NCBI RefSeq assembly: GCF_001650735.1
Contig: NZ_LXVY01000009.1
Coordinates: forward strand, 106,602 to 170,601
From: Sphingomonas sp. TDK1
GTDB taxonomy: Bacteria; Pseudomonadota; Alphaproteobacteria; Sphingomonadales; Sphingomonadaceae
Reading direction: 5' to 3'
Length of the DNA stretch: 64,000 bases
Of this stretch, positions 34,989-44,412 are shown one piece after another. The notes under the pieces are model-generated. The model saw only the letters and a program-made list of their open reading frames with translations, had not been told where the DNA came from and made no database searches. The translations under genes were made by a program, and so were the position numbers. Within the stretch, counting starts at the first letter, position 1. Every line of letters begins with the position of its first letter.

Positions 34989-36012
34989 TCGGACGCAGTC
35001 GGTAGGTCGCAACGTAACCGACGTGATCCGACAGCATGCTGCCCGACGCGTCCCGGCCGAACGGGGTCGTGATGCGGACCGCGTCGAGCGCCATGTCGGC
35101 ACCGTCGAAGTGAAGCTGCCAATCACGGGCCCGCCGCAGCGACCAGCGTGCATCGCGGTCGAGAGCACCCCCTGTTGCCGCCACCTGCCGCAGGGCATCG
35201 CGCACCACGGGTTGTGCCGTCCAGCGCTGTACAGCGGCCTGCATCGGGAGCCGGCGAGCCGGCACCGACCCGACGTTGAGGTCTCCGGCGACGATCAGGG
35301 GGCGGCGTTCATCATGCGTTCTGGCGATAAACGCGGTCAGGTAAGCGAACTGCCGCTTCCAGGCAGCGTCGGCCCGTTCGGCTGGCACGCCCGACGCACC
35401 GCGGCTGTTCAGATGCGTGGTCAAAACGTCGATCCCGCCGGGGGCGTCCGGTGTTGCGATCGTCGCGATCATCGCGCCCTTTGCCGCGAGACAGTCGTAG
35501 CCGGCGCAGTCATAATGCGGGAATGTCATGCTACGGACGCGGAGGATCGGGTAGTCCGACATTATGGCAAGTCCACTGCCGACAAATTTGCCCTCAGTCT
35601 CACCAACCGACCACCGCGCGGCATCGGCGAAAACCCGCTCGTCGGTAGATGGCCGGCCTTCCGTCGTTGAATCGGTTCCCGGCCCCAGCGCGGCATATCG
35701 ATAGCCTGACGCGCGGATCATCTCGCGTGCGCCTTCAGTGAATGCCTCTTGGACGACAGCGATATCCGGCGCATCTCCGCGCAGGTGCATTGATCGCAGG
35801 GTAGCGGCGATGCTTTGCAGCGCAGCGACACGGCCCCCTGCGACAGGCCACGGCAACCCTTTCACATTGTAGGTCAAAAGGGAAACGCCGTGAGCGATGC
35901 GCGGCGCGCGCGATGGTATCCGCGCCGCTGGGCTGGCCCGACCACCGGCAGCGCCGGCGAGCGCGACTGCCGCTGTGATGACCAGTGCTGCTGCACCCAA
36001 ACGCCCGATCAT
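34960..36012 (-). CDS. Exported endonuclease/exonuclease/phosphatase-fold enzyme
   Basis: The 350-residue precursor starts at ATG 36012 (GGAGG eight bases before) with a signal peptide to about residue 29. Motifs of the EEP superfamily are visible: TYNVKGLP, VVQEAFTE, DVLTTHLNSRG, VAGDLNVG and LSDHVGYVATY, covering the catalytic Asn, Glu, Asp and His. Exported members include sphingomyelinase- and phospholipase C-like enzymes, so a phosphodiester in a lipid is a likely substrate, which fits the neighbouring envelope genes. It converges on the TonB receptor with a 29-base overlap. Confidence 0.82.
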   Translation of the reverse strand: MIGRLGAAALVITAAVALAGAAGGRASPAARIPSRAPRIAHGVSLLTYNVKGLPWPVAGGRVAALQSIAATLRSMHLRGDAPDIAVVQEAFTEGAREMIRASGYRYAALGPGTDSTTEGRPSTDERVFADAARWSVGETEGKFVGSGLAIMSDYPILRVRSMTFPHYDCAGYDCLAAKGAMIATIATPDAPGGIDVLTTHLNSRGASGVPAERADAAWKRQFAYLTAFIARTHDERRPLIVAGDLNVGSVPARRLPMQAAVQRWTAQPVVRDALRQVAATGGALDRDARWSLRRARDWQLHFDGADMALDAVRITTPFGRDASGSMLSDHVGYVATYRLRPITRSVTPTA

Positions 36013-36229
36013 GCCTTCTGCCTCCAGCTGAGCGAAGGACGGCACGCAGCAGCAGCAGCCGCAGTCGACCATTGCCGAAGAATTTTTGATCCGCTGACTG
36101 CGGTGGGCCGCTGTGGTGCCGTTTAACCCCGTCAACGAGGGACGGGCGGTCGATGAAAGCTGGGCGAAACTATAGACGAATGCGTCGCATGACGCCTTTG
36201 GCGCCCTCCTCTTGCGCGGCGGTGCATGA

Positions 36230-36985
36230 ATGACGCCGAGCGCACCATCGAAGCGCCTGCTTCTCTCGATCCATGACGTCAGCCCGCGCTTCGAGTCCCA
36301 GGTCGACCGCCTGCACGACCTGTTGAGCCGCTACGCACCCGTCGATCGCATCGCGCTGCTCGTCGTCCCGAACCACTGGGGCACGTCACCGATCACACCG
36401 GGCAGCCCCTTCGCGACCAAATTACGCGATCTCGCGCACCGCGGCGCAGAATTGTTCCTGCACGGCTATTTCCATCAGGACGACAGCAAGCACGAAGGTC
36501 GTCTCGCCCGCCTGAAAGCAACGCAGATGACCGCGGGAGAGGGCGAGTTCCTAGGCATCGACGAGACCGCTGCGCGTACCAAAATGCAGGCGGGCAAGAG
36601 CTTGCTGGAAGATATCGCGGGAACACCGGTCGCAGGCTTCATCGCCCCAGCATGGCTTTATGGTCCCGGCACCTCGGCCGCGCTCACCCAAATGAATTTT
36701 GCCCTCGCGGAGAACCATTTCAGGGTGTGGCAACCCGGCACGGGCCGGACGCTGGCGCGTGACCCGGTTTTGACTTGGGCGAGCCGCAGCCGGTCCCGCA
36801 TCCTGTCGTCCTTGGCGGCGGCGCGCACCCTTCCCTTGGCAATGCGCTTCCTGCCGACCGCGCGCATCGGCGTGCATCCAGGAGATGCGCGTGTCCCGGC
36901 GATCATGACCAGCATCGAACGCGCTGTCGCCGGGCTCGCCCGAACCCATGAACCCGCGCGCTACGCCGATCTCGTGAAGGCTTGA
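36230..36985 (+). CDS. DUF2334 polysaccharide-deacetylase-like protein
   Basis: The 251-residue protein starts with SIHDVSPRFE, holding the metal-binding Asp, and has LFLHGYFH with the two histidines of the deacetylase fold. FIAPAWLYG and RIGVHPGD complete the active site. No signal peptide is seen, so it acts in the cytoplasm, presumably removing an acetyl group from a sugar intermediate. A GT4 enzyme follows after 3 bases, so it is the first gene of the envelope cluster. Confidence 0.83.
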   Translation: MTPSAPSKRLLLSIHDVSPRFESQVDRLHDLLSRYAPVDRIALLVVPNHWGTSPITPGSPFATKLRDLAHRGAELFLHGYFHQDDSKHEGRLARLKATQMTAGEGEFLGIDETAARTKMQAGKSLLEDIAGTPVAGFIAPAWLYGPGTSAALTQMNFALAENHFRVWQPGTGRTLARDPVLTWASRSRSRILSSLAAARTLPLAMRFLPTARIGVHPGDARVPAIMTSIERAVAGLARTHEPARYADLVKA

Positions 36986-36988
36986 GCC

Positions 36989-38149
36989 ATGAAGATTCTG
37001 ACCTTCCTGCACAGTTTCGAACCTGGTGGCGTCGAACGCATCGCGCTGCGGCTCGTGCGCGAGTGGCGCGCGTCAGGCTATGACGCGCCGCTCTTCATGG
37101 GCCGGACCGACGGCGCGATGCGCGACGATGTCGGGGCTGATCTTGCTTATCATAGCCCGCGACAGCCGCGGATCGGTTCGGGGTGGTGGGAAACGATCTG
37201 GATGATCGTCACGCTACCCGGCTTCATTCGACGGACACGACCCGACGCACTGTTCTGTGCGGGCAACACCTATGTCGTGGTCGCGGTCGCGATGAAACTG
37301 CTGCTGGGCCGCGCCTGTCCTCGCATCGTCGCGAAGATCAGCAACGACCTCGACCGAGCCGATCAGCCCCGAGCCGGTCGTATGGGCTACCGCCTGTGGC
37401 TCCGCTTCCAGGGGATGTTCATCGATCGGGCTGTCGCCATGGCCGAACCGATGGTTGGCGAGATCGCAGAATACCTTCGCATCGCTAGAACACGCATCGA
37501 CATAGTCCCCGATCCAGCCCTCTCCGACGCCATGATCCGGGATTTGCGCAAAAAGTGTGCGCGCACGCCTGCGGTCACGCAAGGTCGTCGATTTCTCGCC
37601 GTCGGACGCCTCGTTCCCCAAAAGAACGTCGCGCTCATGCTGCGCGCGTTCCAGCGGGGCGCACAGGTCGGCGATCACCTCACCATCGTCGGTGATGGCC
37701 CGGAACGTCCGAAGCTCGAAATTCTGGCTGCACGGCTCGGTGTCGATCGGGCGGTGACGTTTACCGGTTACGTCGCAGATCCGACGAGCCTCTTCAGCCA
37801 TTTCGACGCCCTCCTGCTTTCGTCGAACTACGAAGGCGTGCCGGCGGTCGTCCTCGAAGCGCTCGCCGCCAACTTGACGGTGATTGCGACCGATTGCAGC
37901 CGGAGCATGGCGACACTACTCGCTGATGGCCGTCTCGGATTCCTGGTGCCGACCGGTGACACCGCGGCACTCGCCGCTGCCATTAGCGCCGAATGGCCGC
38001 CCCGGAACGAGCAGCTCAGTCTCGATCAGGCGCGGCGCTTCACGATCGAGCGGTCCGCCGAGCTATACGCCGCCAGCTTCCAGCGAGCGACACGGTCCGC
38101 GGGCGCGACGACGCTGGCCCCGACCGGCACCGCCCCCACGATCGCCTGA
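36989..38149 (+). CDS. GT4-family glycosyltransferase
   Basis: The 386-residue enzyme shows the GT-B layout: N-terminal LHSFEPGGVERIALRLV, then the C-terminal nucleotide-sugar domain with AVGRLVPQKN, IVGDGPER and SSNYEGVPAVVLEALA containing the E-x7-E retaining-enzyme motif. It transfers a sugar from an activated donor, probably to a lipid or glycan made by this cluster. Spacing of 3 bases to the gene before and 26 to the next supports one operon. Confidence 0.88.
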   Translation: MKILTFLHSFEPGGVERIALRLVREWRASGYDAPLFMGRTDGAMRDDVGADLAYHSPRQPRIGSGWWETIWMIVTLPGFIRRTRPDALFCAGNTYVVVAVAMKLLLGRACPRIVAKISNDLDRADQPRAGRMGYRLWLRFQGMFIDRAVAMAEPMVGEIAEYLRIARTRIDIVPDPALSDAMIRDLRKKCARTPAVTQGRRFLAVGRLVPQKNVALMLRAFQRGAQVGDHLTIVGDGPERPKLEILAARLGVDRAVTFTGYVADPTSLFSHFDALLLSSNYEGVPAVVLEALAANLTVIATDCSRSMATLLADGRLGFLVPTGDTAALAAAISAEWPPRNEQLSLDQARRFTIERSAELYAASFQRATRSAGATTLAPTGTAPTIA

Positions 38150-38175
38150 CGATCAGCCTCCAACCTGAGAGCAAT

Positions 38176-39117
38176 ATGCCACCGGTCGTATCCGCCCTGA
38201 GCCCTGCCGCGAGCATCGATGCTCGCACCATTCTGCAGCTCGAACCCAAGCCTCTCCTGGAAGGACGTCGACAATGGTCCGCGACTCTCGGGGGCGCCTT
38301 GTCGTTGCTGATCTTTTGTGCGGTCGCGTGGCAGCTGCGCACGATCAATCTGCCCGATCTGGCCGCGATGCTGCCGAGCAGTGGCGCGTTCTGGCTGACC
38401 TTCACCTGCTATTTCCTCGCCGGGCCGGCATTGGAGTGGTGCATCTACCGGCGGCTGTGGAGTTTGCCGGCGATCGGCTTCCCCGCTCTCCTTCGCAAAC
38501 TGATCAGCAACGAGATGCTGCTGAGCTATTCCGGCGAGGTTTACTTCTATGATTGGGCCAGGCGGCACCTGAAGCTCGCCACGTCGCCGTTTGCGGCCAT
38601 CAAGGACGTCGCCATGTTGAGCGCGCTGGTCGGTAACGTCGTCACGATAATCCTCGTGCTTGCTGCCGCGCCGCTGTTCCGAGGCCTGTCCCTCGGCACC
38701 GATGGACGTCACCTGGCCGCCTCAATTGCGGTCGTCATCGCTTCTTCGACAGTTATCCTCGTACTGCGCCGGCGACTGTTCAGCCTTTCCCGGCCCGATC
38801 TGCGGTTCGTGATATTTGTCCATACCGCGCGGATCGTGACCACGACACTTCTTGCGGCAACGCTGTGGCATCTGCTCCTGCCCGCAGTCGCGCTCGAATG
38901 GTGGATCGTCCTTGCCGCCACGCGACTGCTACTGTCGCGGCTACCGTTCATGCCCAACCACGATGTCGTCTTTGCCGGCGTGGCGACGTTTCTGGTCGGT
39001 GCGACCTCGCCCATCGCCGACGCCGTTACCCTGGTGGCCGCTACGTCGCTCGCCGGGTTGATCCTGTGTGGACTACTGCTCGGCACCAGTAGCCTCGCTA
39101 GGACGCTCGCCCGATGA
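38176..39117 (+). CDS. Multi-pass membrane protein of the glycan cluster
   Basis: This 313-residue protein starts at ATG 38176; the frame is open upstream but would run into the glycosyltransferase gene. About eight hydrophobic segments begin near residue 40, resembling the layout of LPG-synthase/flippase-like membrane proteins (LSYSGEVYFYDWARRH, NEMLLSYSGE). I do not recognise a specific family. Its stop overlaps the next start (ATGA), placing it in the operon, where lipid-linked sugar translocation would fit. Confidence 0.72.
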   Translation: MPPVVSALSPAASIDARTILQLEPKPLLEGRRQWSATLGGALSLLIFCAVAWQLRTINLPDLAAMLPSSGAFWLTFTCYFLAGPALEWCIYRRLWSLPAIGFPALLRKLISNEMLLSYSGEVYFYDWARRHLKLATSPFAAIKDVAMLSALVGNVVTIILVLAAAPLFRGLSLGTDGRHLAASIAVVIASSTVILVLRRRLFSLSRPDLRFVIFVHTARIVTTTLLAATLWHLLLPAVALEWWIVLAATRLLLSRLPFMPNHDVVFAGVATFLVGATSPIADAVTLVAATSLAGLILCGLLLGTSSLARTLAR

Positions 39118-39617
39118 GCGTGCTCCTGCTGCTCGCCGCGCAGGCTATGGGCTCAAGTCCTGACTTGGGAAAGAGCGCGGGTCGCTGCCGCCCCGTGGAA
39201 GATGGTTCTGCGTTTATGGTGGAGGTCGTTGGTCTGAAAGATCGCCGGGGCTTGCTGAAACTCGAGCTTTATCCGGATCGCGACGGCGACTTTCTTGCCG
39301 ACGACAATGTATTGCTCGCTGCGGGCAAGGCCTTCAGACGGGTGGAAATCCCGGTGCCAAGCTCGGGTCCGGTGGCGATGTGTATCCGCGCGCCAGGACC
39401 CGGTCGCTATGCGATCAGCATTCTTCACGACCGCGACGGGGACCGACGCTTCGCATTGTCGAAGGATGGCGTGGGCTTTGCCGGCAATCCCAAGCTGGGC
39501 TGGTCGAAGCCTCGCGCGGATACCGCGAGCGCGAGCGTCGGCAACGGCCCGGTGCATATCCGGATCATCATGAACTACCGCCGCGGGCTCGTCTCCTTCG
39601 GACCTATAAAGGACTGA
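39114..39617 (+). CDS. Exported DUF2141 protein
   Basis: The 167-residue precursor has a short hydrophobic leader (MSVLLLLAAQAMG) and a beta-rich DUF2141 domain with GLLKLELYPD, PGRYAISILHDRDGD and GVGFAGNPKLGW. The DxDxD-like stretches (DRDGDF, DRDGDR) could bind calcium. Function unknown; it is found near envelope biosynthesis genes. It overlaps the previous gene by 4 bases and ends 2 bases before the next. Confidence 0.82.
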   Translation: MSVLLLLAAQAMGSSPDLGKSAGRCRPVEDGSAFMVEVVGLKDRRGLLKLELYPDRDGDFLADDNVLLAAGKAFRRVEIPVPSSGPVAMCIRAPGPGRYAISILHDRDGDRRFALSKDGVGFAGNPKLGWSKPRADTASASVGNGPVHIRIIMNYRRGLVSFGPIKD

Positions 39618-39619
39618 CC

Positions 39620-40798
39620 ATGCGCATCGTCGATGTCTGTGCGTTCTGGACTCCTCATGGCGGCGGTGTCCGGACCTATATAGAAGGCAAGATGCGAGCG
39701 ACCCGTCACAGGGGTGACGAGATCGTGGTCGTCGTTCCGGGCGAGCGCCTCGAGACGGCGGTCACGGACGGCGGCACGATCGTATCTATACCGGGTCCGC
39801 GTTTTCCCCTCGACACCAGATACCGTTACTTCAACGACGAGGAGGCGATGCATCGCGTCCTCGACGACCTGATGCCGGACGTCGTCGAGGTGTCGTCGCC
39901 TTGGGGAAGTCCCGCGATGGTCGCCCGGTGGCGCGGCACGGCGCTGCGATCGCTGGTGATGCATGCGGATCCACTCTCCGCCTATGCGTACAGGTGGTTC
40001 GGATCGATCGCAGCGCGCGATACGATCGATCGACGCTTCGAGATGTTCTGGCGCCATCTTCGGAGGCTCAACGAGGCGTTCGATCTGGTGGTGTGCGCCA
40101 GTGAGGGACTGACTGAACGCATGATCCAGGGCGGGGTCAGCAAAGCGACGACGATCCCGATGGGCGTGACTCCTGGTCTGTTCTCTCCCTCCCTGCGCAA
40201 TCCGGCGCTCCGCGCGCATCTGCTCGCCCGGTGCGATTTGCCCGAGGATGCGACCCTTCTCATCGGCCTGGGCCGACATGCGTCCGAAAAGCGCTGGCCG
40301 ATGGTTATCGAGGCCGTCGCGGCCGCCGGGAGCCGTCGGCCGGTGGGGCTACTCCTGTTAGGGCACGGACGGGACGAGGCGACCGTCGTCCGTGCGGCGA
40401 AGGGCAATCCGCATGTTCACCTCGGTGCCCCGGTGTTTGACCGACCGCGCCTCGCCACGATCCTCGCCAGCGCAGACGCACTGGTCCATGGTTGCGAAGC
40501 GGAAACGTTCTGCATGGCAGCCGCGGAAGCTCGTGCCAGCGGCATCCCGATTATCGTACCCGATCTTGGCGGGGCTGCGGATCAGCTGCGCCCCGGCTTC
40601 GGCGAAAAATACGTGGCGCGCTCGGCTGCATCGCTTGCCGACGCCATAGTGCGGCAGATTGACGCAGGCGAGACAATGTTGAGGCGCGCCTCCTCCGCCG
40701 CTGACAGCGTGACAGACATGCAAGCGCACTTCGATGCGTTGCTCGCGACCTATCGCGCCACGCGACGCGGCGCGCCGATCCTGCAGCAGGCCGCCTGA
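39620..40798 (+). CDS. GT4-family glycosyltransferase
   Basis: The 392-residue enzyme starts at ATG 39620 (MRIVDVCAFWTPHGGGVRTY, the N-terminal glycine-rich acceptor loop). The C-terminal half has GLGRHASEKRWPM, LLLGHGRDE and HGCEAETFCMAAAEARASG with the E-x7-E-like pattern. It is distinct from the GT4 enzyme at 36989, so the cluster adds at least two sugars. It starts 2 bases after the DUF2141 stop. Confidence 0.87.
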   Translation: MRIVDVCAFWTPHGGGVRTYIEGKMRATRHRGDEIVVVVPGERLETAVTDGGTIVSIPGPRFPLDTRYRYFNDEEAMHRVLDDLMPDVVEVSSPWGSPAMVARWRGTALRSLVMHADPLSAYAYRWFGSIAARDTIDRRFEMFWRHLRRLNEAFDLVVCASEGLTERMIQGGVSKATTIPMGVTPGLFSPSLRNPALRAHLLARCDLPEDATLLIGLGRHASEKRWPMVIEAVAAAGSRRPVGLLLLGHGRDEATVVRAAKGNPHVHLGAPVFDRPRLATILASADALVHGCEAETFCMAAAEARASGIPIIVPDLGGAADQLRPGFGEKYVARSAASLADAIVRQIDAGETMLRRASSAADSVTDMQAHFDALLATYRATRRGAPILQQAA

Positions 40799-40829
40799 CG
40801 ATGTCGTGGTTCGATTACGACCTAGCGAC

Positions 40830-41987
40830 GTGAAGCTGATCGACCGATACATCTTCGCGCAGACCTGGCGCAACTTTGCCGCAATATGCGGGATCATCGT
40901 CGCCTTTTTGTTACTCGAAAACCTCTCCCGACTCCTGCATCTGCTGGAGAACGTGGAAGAACCCATCTCGCTTCTGCTGCAGTTCCTGCTCGCGCTCGTG
41001 CCGGAATATCTTGGGCTTGGCATCCTGGTAGCGATATTCCTCTCGACGGCGCTCGCCGTTCGATCGCTGAGCCTCGCGGGAGAATGGCAGATTCTCGCTG
41101 CGACCGGCGTGTCGCCGACCCGGCTTCTCCTGATACCAATGATGTTCGGGGCGGTCGGCGCGACCGCAGAGACCGCCATCAACTTTCACTATAGACCCGT
41201 CGGAGAGCGCAGGCTCGATCAATTGTTGGACGAGGTTCGGCTCGGTCGGCACGGCGTCGGTGCGGCGATCCGCTCGATCGTCAGCTTTCCGAACGGCGTG
41301 ACGGTCACGATCGACGGCCATGATCGCGCGACGGGTATGTTGACCGGGGTATTCGTTGCCATGCCCGAGGTAACGCTCACGGCTCCGCGGGCACGCGCCA
41401 CCCACGATGGGTTCGGCACAATCGTGCTTAGGCTGGAGAATGGTCGAGGACTGACACGCAGACGTGACGGGTTCAACGTCCTGTCCTTTCGAAATCTAAC
41501 GGTTCGCATCGCAACCACAAACGAGAAGACGTCTACCGTAAGTCTGCCCGCGCTCGATCGTCTTCCTCTGGACGAAATCGTCGAATTGGCGATGCGCGAG
41601 ACCTCGAAATCCCAAACCTCAATGCCGGCGCTCGCCTCGATCGCGTCACGGCTGACCTACAGCCTCATGGCCCTCGTCGTTCCCATCCTTGGCATCGCAC
41701 TGGGAGCACCGCCCATGCGCGGAAGGTCCGGGGCAGGACTCGTCTTGGGTATCCTGATGATCGTCGGATTCGTCCGCGCGGCGTCTTTCGTAGAAAGCTC
41801 TTCGTTGCAGCGACCGGTCCTCGCCAGCGGCGTGCTGATGTTGCTGAGCGGCGGAGCAGCCGGTCTACTCTGGCGGTTCGAAATCAGATCCGGACCAGGC
41901 TTCGTAGATCGATTGATCGATCGTCAGCTCGTCAGTCCTCTCCTCTACCTCGCGAAGGGAAAGGCACGAACAGCGCTCAAGGTATAG
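40830..41987 (+). CDS. LptF/LptG-family permease (YjgP/YjgQ)
   Basis: The 385-residue protein begins at GTG 40830 (KLIDRYIFAQTW, the usual family start), with three membrane segments before and three after a periplasmic beta-jellyroll (about 130-265). LptF and LptG move lipopolysaccharide out of the inner membrane with the ATPase LptB. Here a single permease follows glycosyltransferases, so it may export this cluster's glycolipid or work as a homodimer; that is inference. Confidence 0.85.
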   Translation: MKLIDRYIFAQTWRNFAAICGIIVAFLLLENLSRLLHLLENVEEPISLLLQFLLALVPEYLGLGILVAIFLSTALAVRSLSLAGEWQILAATGVSPTRLLLIPMMFGAVGATAETAINFHYRPVGERRLDQLLDEVRLGRHGVGAAIRSIVSFPNGVTVTIDGHDRATGMLTGVFVAMPEVTLTAPRARATHDGFGTIVLRLENGRGLTRRRDGFNVLSFRNLTVRIATTNEKTSTVSLPALDRLPLDEIVELAMRETSKSQTSMPALASIASRLTYSLMALVVPILGIALGAPPMRGRSGAGLVLGILMIVGFVRAASFVESSSLQRPVLASGVLMLLSGGAAGLLWRFEIRSGPGFVDRLIDRQLVSPLLYLAKGKARTALKV

Positions 41988-42108
41988 TGCTAGCGGCGAA
42001 CGCTCGTTCATCTACATTGGGATTTCTAAACTGCCGCCCAACTTTGATGCAAACTAGGGTGGCGTAGAGAGAAAAGCGTGCCCGATCCGGCACGCAGGAG
42101 ATGAAGTC

Positions 42109-42390
42109 ATGATCAGGAAGACATTGATCGCTGCCGCTACCGCTGCGCTCGCCACCGTCTCGGTCAACGCCGCCATGCCGACCGCGAAGCTCGGAATGGC
42201 GAAGGCGCGGGCGATCGCGCTGAAGGCAGCGCCTGGCCGCGTCCAGAAGGCGGAATATGAGAAGGAAGGCGGCGGCTGGCGCTATTCGTTCGACATCCGC
42301 CAGGGCAACCGCATCCACGAGATCGGTGTCGATGGGCACACCGGCAAGATCGTCGAGGACAAGTTCGAAGCTCTGGGCGACAAGGACTGA
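42109..42390 (+). CDS. Small exported PepSY protein
   Basis: The 93-residue precursor has a signal peptide ending about residue 22 (SVNAA) and a PepSY domain (WRYSFDIRQGNRIHEIGVDG). GGAGATGAAGTC precedes its ATG. It lies 5 bases before a response regulator, so it is the first gene of a PepSY, two-component system and RND operon. It may act as a periplasmic accessory to the kinase. Confidence 0.85.
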   Translation: MIRKTLIAAATAALATVSVNAAMPTAKLGMAKARAIALKAAPGRVQKAEYEKEGGGWRYSFDIRQGNRIHEIGVDGHTGKIVEDKFEALGDKD

Positions 42391-42395
42391 GTTGC

Positions 42396-43076
42396 ATGAT
42401 GCGCGTGCTGCTCGCCGAAGACGATATCGACACTGCACGGCTCATCGCCGGTGACCTCGCCGGCCGGGGCTATGACGTGACGATGGTCGCCGATGGCGAC
42501 AGCGCGCGCAGCTATGCGATCGAGGAGCCGTTCGACATCGCGATCGTCGATCGGATGCTACCGTCGCTCGATGGCGTCGAAATCGTCCGTGCTTGGCGAG
42601 CTGCGGGTATCCGCTTGCCGGTGCTGATGCTTACGGCGCTCGGCGGCATCGCGGACCGGGTGACTGGTCTCGGTGCCGGCGCGGACGATTATCTGGTCAA
42701 GCCCTTCGCGTTGGCGGAACTGGCCGCCCGGATCGATGCGCTGCTTCGCCGGCCGCCTCTCGCCACTCAGCCGACGCGCTTCCAGGTAGGAGACGTCATG
42801 CTCGACCTCCTCTCCCGCGATGTCAGACGCGACGGTCGGGAAGTCCGCCTTCAGCCGCGCGAGTTTGCAATCCTGGAACAACTCATGCGGCACGCGGGGC
42901 AAGTGGTGACCCGCACGATGCTGCTGGAGACGATCTGGGGTTTCCACTTCGATCCGCAGACCAACATCGTCGAGAGCCATCTGAGCCGGATGAGATCCAA
43001 GCTTAACGCTGGTTTCGCTGTCGATCCGATCGAGACGCTGCGCGGGGTTGGTTACCGGATGCGCCGGGATGGGTGA
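42396..43076 (+). CDS. OmpR-family response regulator
   Basis: The 226-residue protein has a receiver domain with EDD near the start and Asp in VDRMLPSLDG, then a winged helix with REFAILEQLMRHAG and TNIVESHLSRMRSKL. It closely resembles the regulator at 28968. It overlaps the kinase gene by 8 bases. It probably drives the downstream TolC-adaptor-RND genes. A second ATG directly follows the first. Confidence 0.92.
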   Translation: MMRVLLAEDDIDTARLIAGDLAGRGYDVTMVADGDSARSYAIEEPFDIAIVDRMLPSLDGVEIVRAWRAAGIRLPVLMLTALGGIADRVTGLGAGADDYLVKPFALAELAARIDALLRRPPLATQPTRFQVGDVMLDLLSRDVRRDGREVRLQPREFAILEQLMRHAGQVVTRTMLLETIWGFHFDPQTNIVESHLSRMRSKLNAGFAVDPIETLRGVGYRMRRDG

Positions 43077-44412
43077 GCTCTGGCGAAGCGCCGCCTATCG
43101 TATCGCCTTCATCTATTCGGCCGCATTCGCGTTGGCGATCGCGGTGCTCGGCGCCATCGTGTTCGTAGCGGCGGATGCCGCCTTCCGACATCAGCAGGAC
43201 GTCGCGCTGGCCGACGAGACAAAGCAGCTCGTGTTGGCCTATCGCGCAGAAGGGGTGTCCGACCTGCTGGATGCGCTGGCGGCCCGTAGCGACGCCAAGG
43301 GCATTGCCGCGTTCGGATACGCCATGTTCGATCGTGATGGCCGGCGCATCGCCGGTGATCTCGACACCCGACCACCACCGCCGGGCCTTCACGACATCCA
43401 CTTTCGCGATCCCGAGGAGGGTCAGGACGCCGCACGCGCCATGACCACTATCCTGCCTTCCGGCGAGCGGTTGGTCGTCGCGATCGATACCGAGGGACTG
43501 GAGCAGATCGACCGCACCATCCTTGGCCTTTTCATAGGCGCATTCGGGATCGTGGTCATGGTCGGCATTGCCGGTGCGCTGATATTGGGCGCCTATTTGC
43601 GCCGGCGTCTTTCGCGAATCGAGGCGGCTGCGCGTGCGATAGTCGGCGGTGACCTGACGCGGCGCGTGGCGGTATCCGAGCGAGGCGACGAGTTTGACGC
43701 GCTTGGCGCGACGCTCAACGCGATGCTCGACCGGATCGAGCAACTGATGGAGAACCTCCGTCAGGTGTCCTCGGATATTGCGCACGATCTCCGCACGCCT
43801 CTGTCGAGGCTACGAACGACACTGGAGGCGGCGCGCGAGAAGGATCCGGTCGGCCAGAGAAAGGCGATCGACGAGGCTGTCACGCAGGGGGATGCGATGC
43901 TGTCGTTGTTCGGCGGCATCCTTCGCATCGCCGAGGTTGAGGGATCGACCTTTATAGCGTTCGAGCCGGTCGACGTGACCGCCTTGGTGGACGATATCGG
44001 CGAGGCATGCACGCCAGCGGTTGACGATGGCCACCGCTCGCTGTCGTGCCAGGCCGCCCCGGGCATGACCGTGAAGGGAGACCGCGAGCTTCTGGCACAG
44101 GCAATCATCAACCTCCTCGACAATGCGCAGGCGCACACGCCGGTAGGAACGGCGATCACCATCACGGCATCTAGCGCGGGCGGAAAAGTCTGCGTCCGCG
44201 TTGCCGACAACGGGCCAGGTATCATGGAACAGGATCGCGAGCGGGTAACTCGCCGGTTCGTGCGCCTCGATCCCGCACGATCTTCGGCGGGTCACGGACT
44301 CGGACTGAACCTCGTCGCTGCCGTCGCAAAATCGCATGGCGGGCACCTCGTTCTAGAAGATGCGCATCCGGGACTGGCCGCTACTCTCGTCTTTCCGGAG
44401 CTGATTCGATGA
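43069..44412 (+). CDS. Sensor histidine kinase
   Basis: The 447-residue kinase begins at ATG 43069. Two membrane segments (about 11-35 and 155-180) flank a 115-residue periplasmic sensor, followed by HAMP, H-box SSDIAHDLRTPLSRL, N-box NLLDNAQAHTP and G-box VADNGPGI. The stop overlaps the TolC gene start (ATGA), so sensing and efflux are one transcript. The ligand is unknown. Confidence 0.92.
   Translation: MGELWRSAAYRIAFIYSAAFALAIAVLGAIVFVAADAAFRHQQDVALADETKQLVLAYRAEGVSDLLDALAARSDAKGIAAFGYAMFDRDGRRIAGDLDTRPPPPGLHDIHFRDPEEGQDAARAMTTILPSGERLVVAIDTEGLEQIDRTILGLFIGAFGIVVMVGIAGALILGAYLRRRLSRIEAAARAIVGGDLTRRVAVSERGDEFDALGATLNAMLDRIEQLMENLRQVSSDIAHDLRTPLSRLRTTLEAAREKDPVGQRKAIDEAVTQGDAMLSLFGGILRIAEVEGSTFIAFEPVDVTALVDDIGEACTPAVDDGHRSLSCQAAPGMTVKGDRELLAQAIINLLDNAQAHTPVGTAITITASSAGGKVCVRVADNGPGIMEQDRERVTRRFVRLDPARSSAGHGLGLNLVAAVAKSHGGHLVLEDAHPGLAATLVFPELIR

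Noticed and set aside
42077..42096. Short hairpin before the PepSY gene at 42109
   Set aside because: The 7-bp stem (GCGTGCC with GGCACGC) is close to what GC-rich DNA gives by chance and has no further support.
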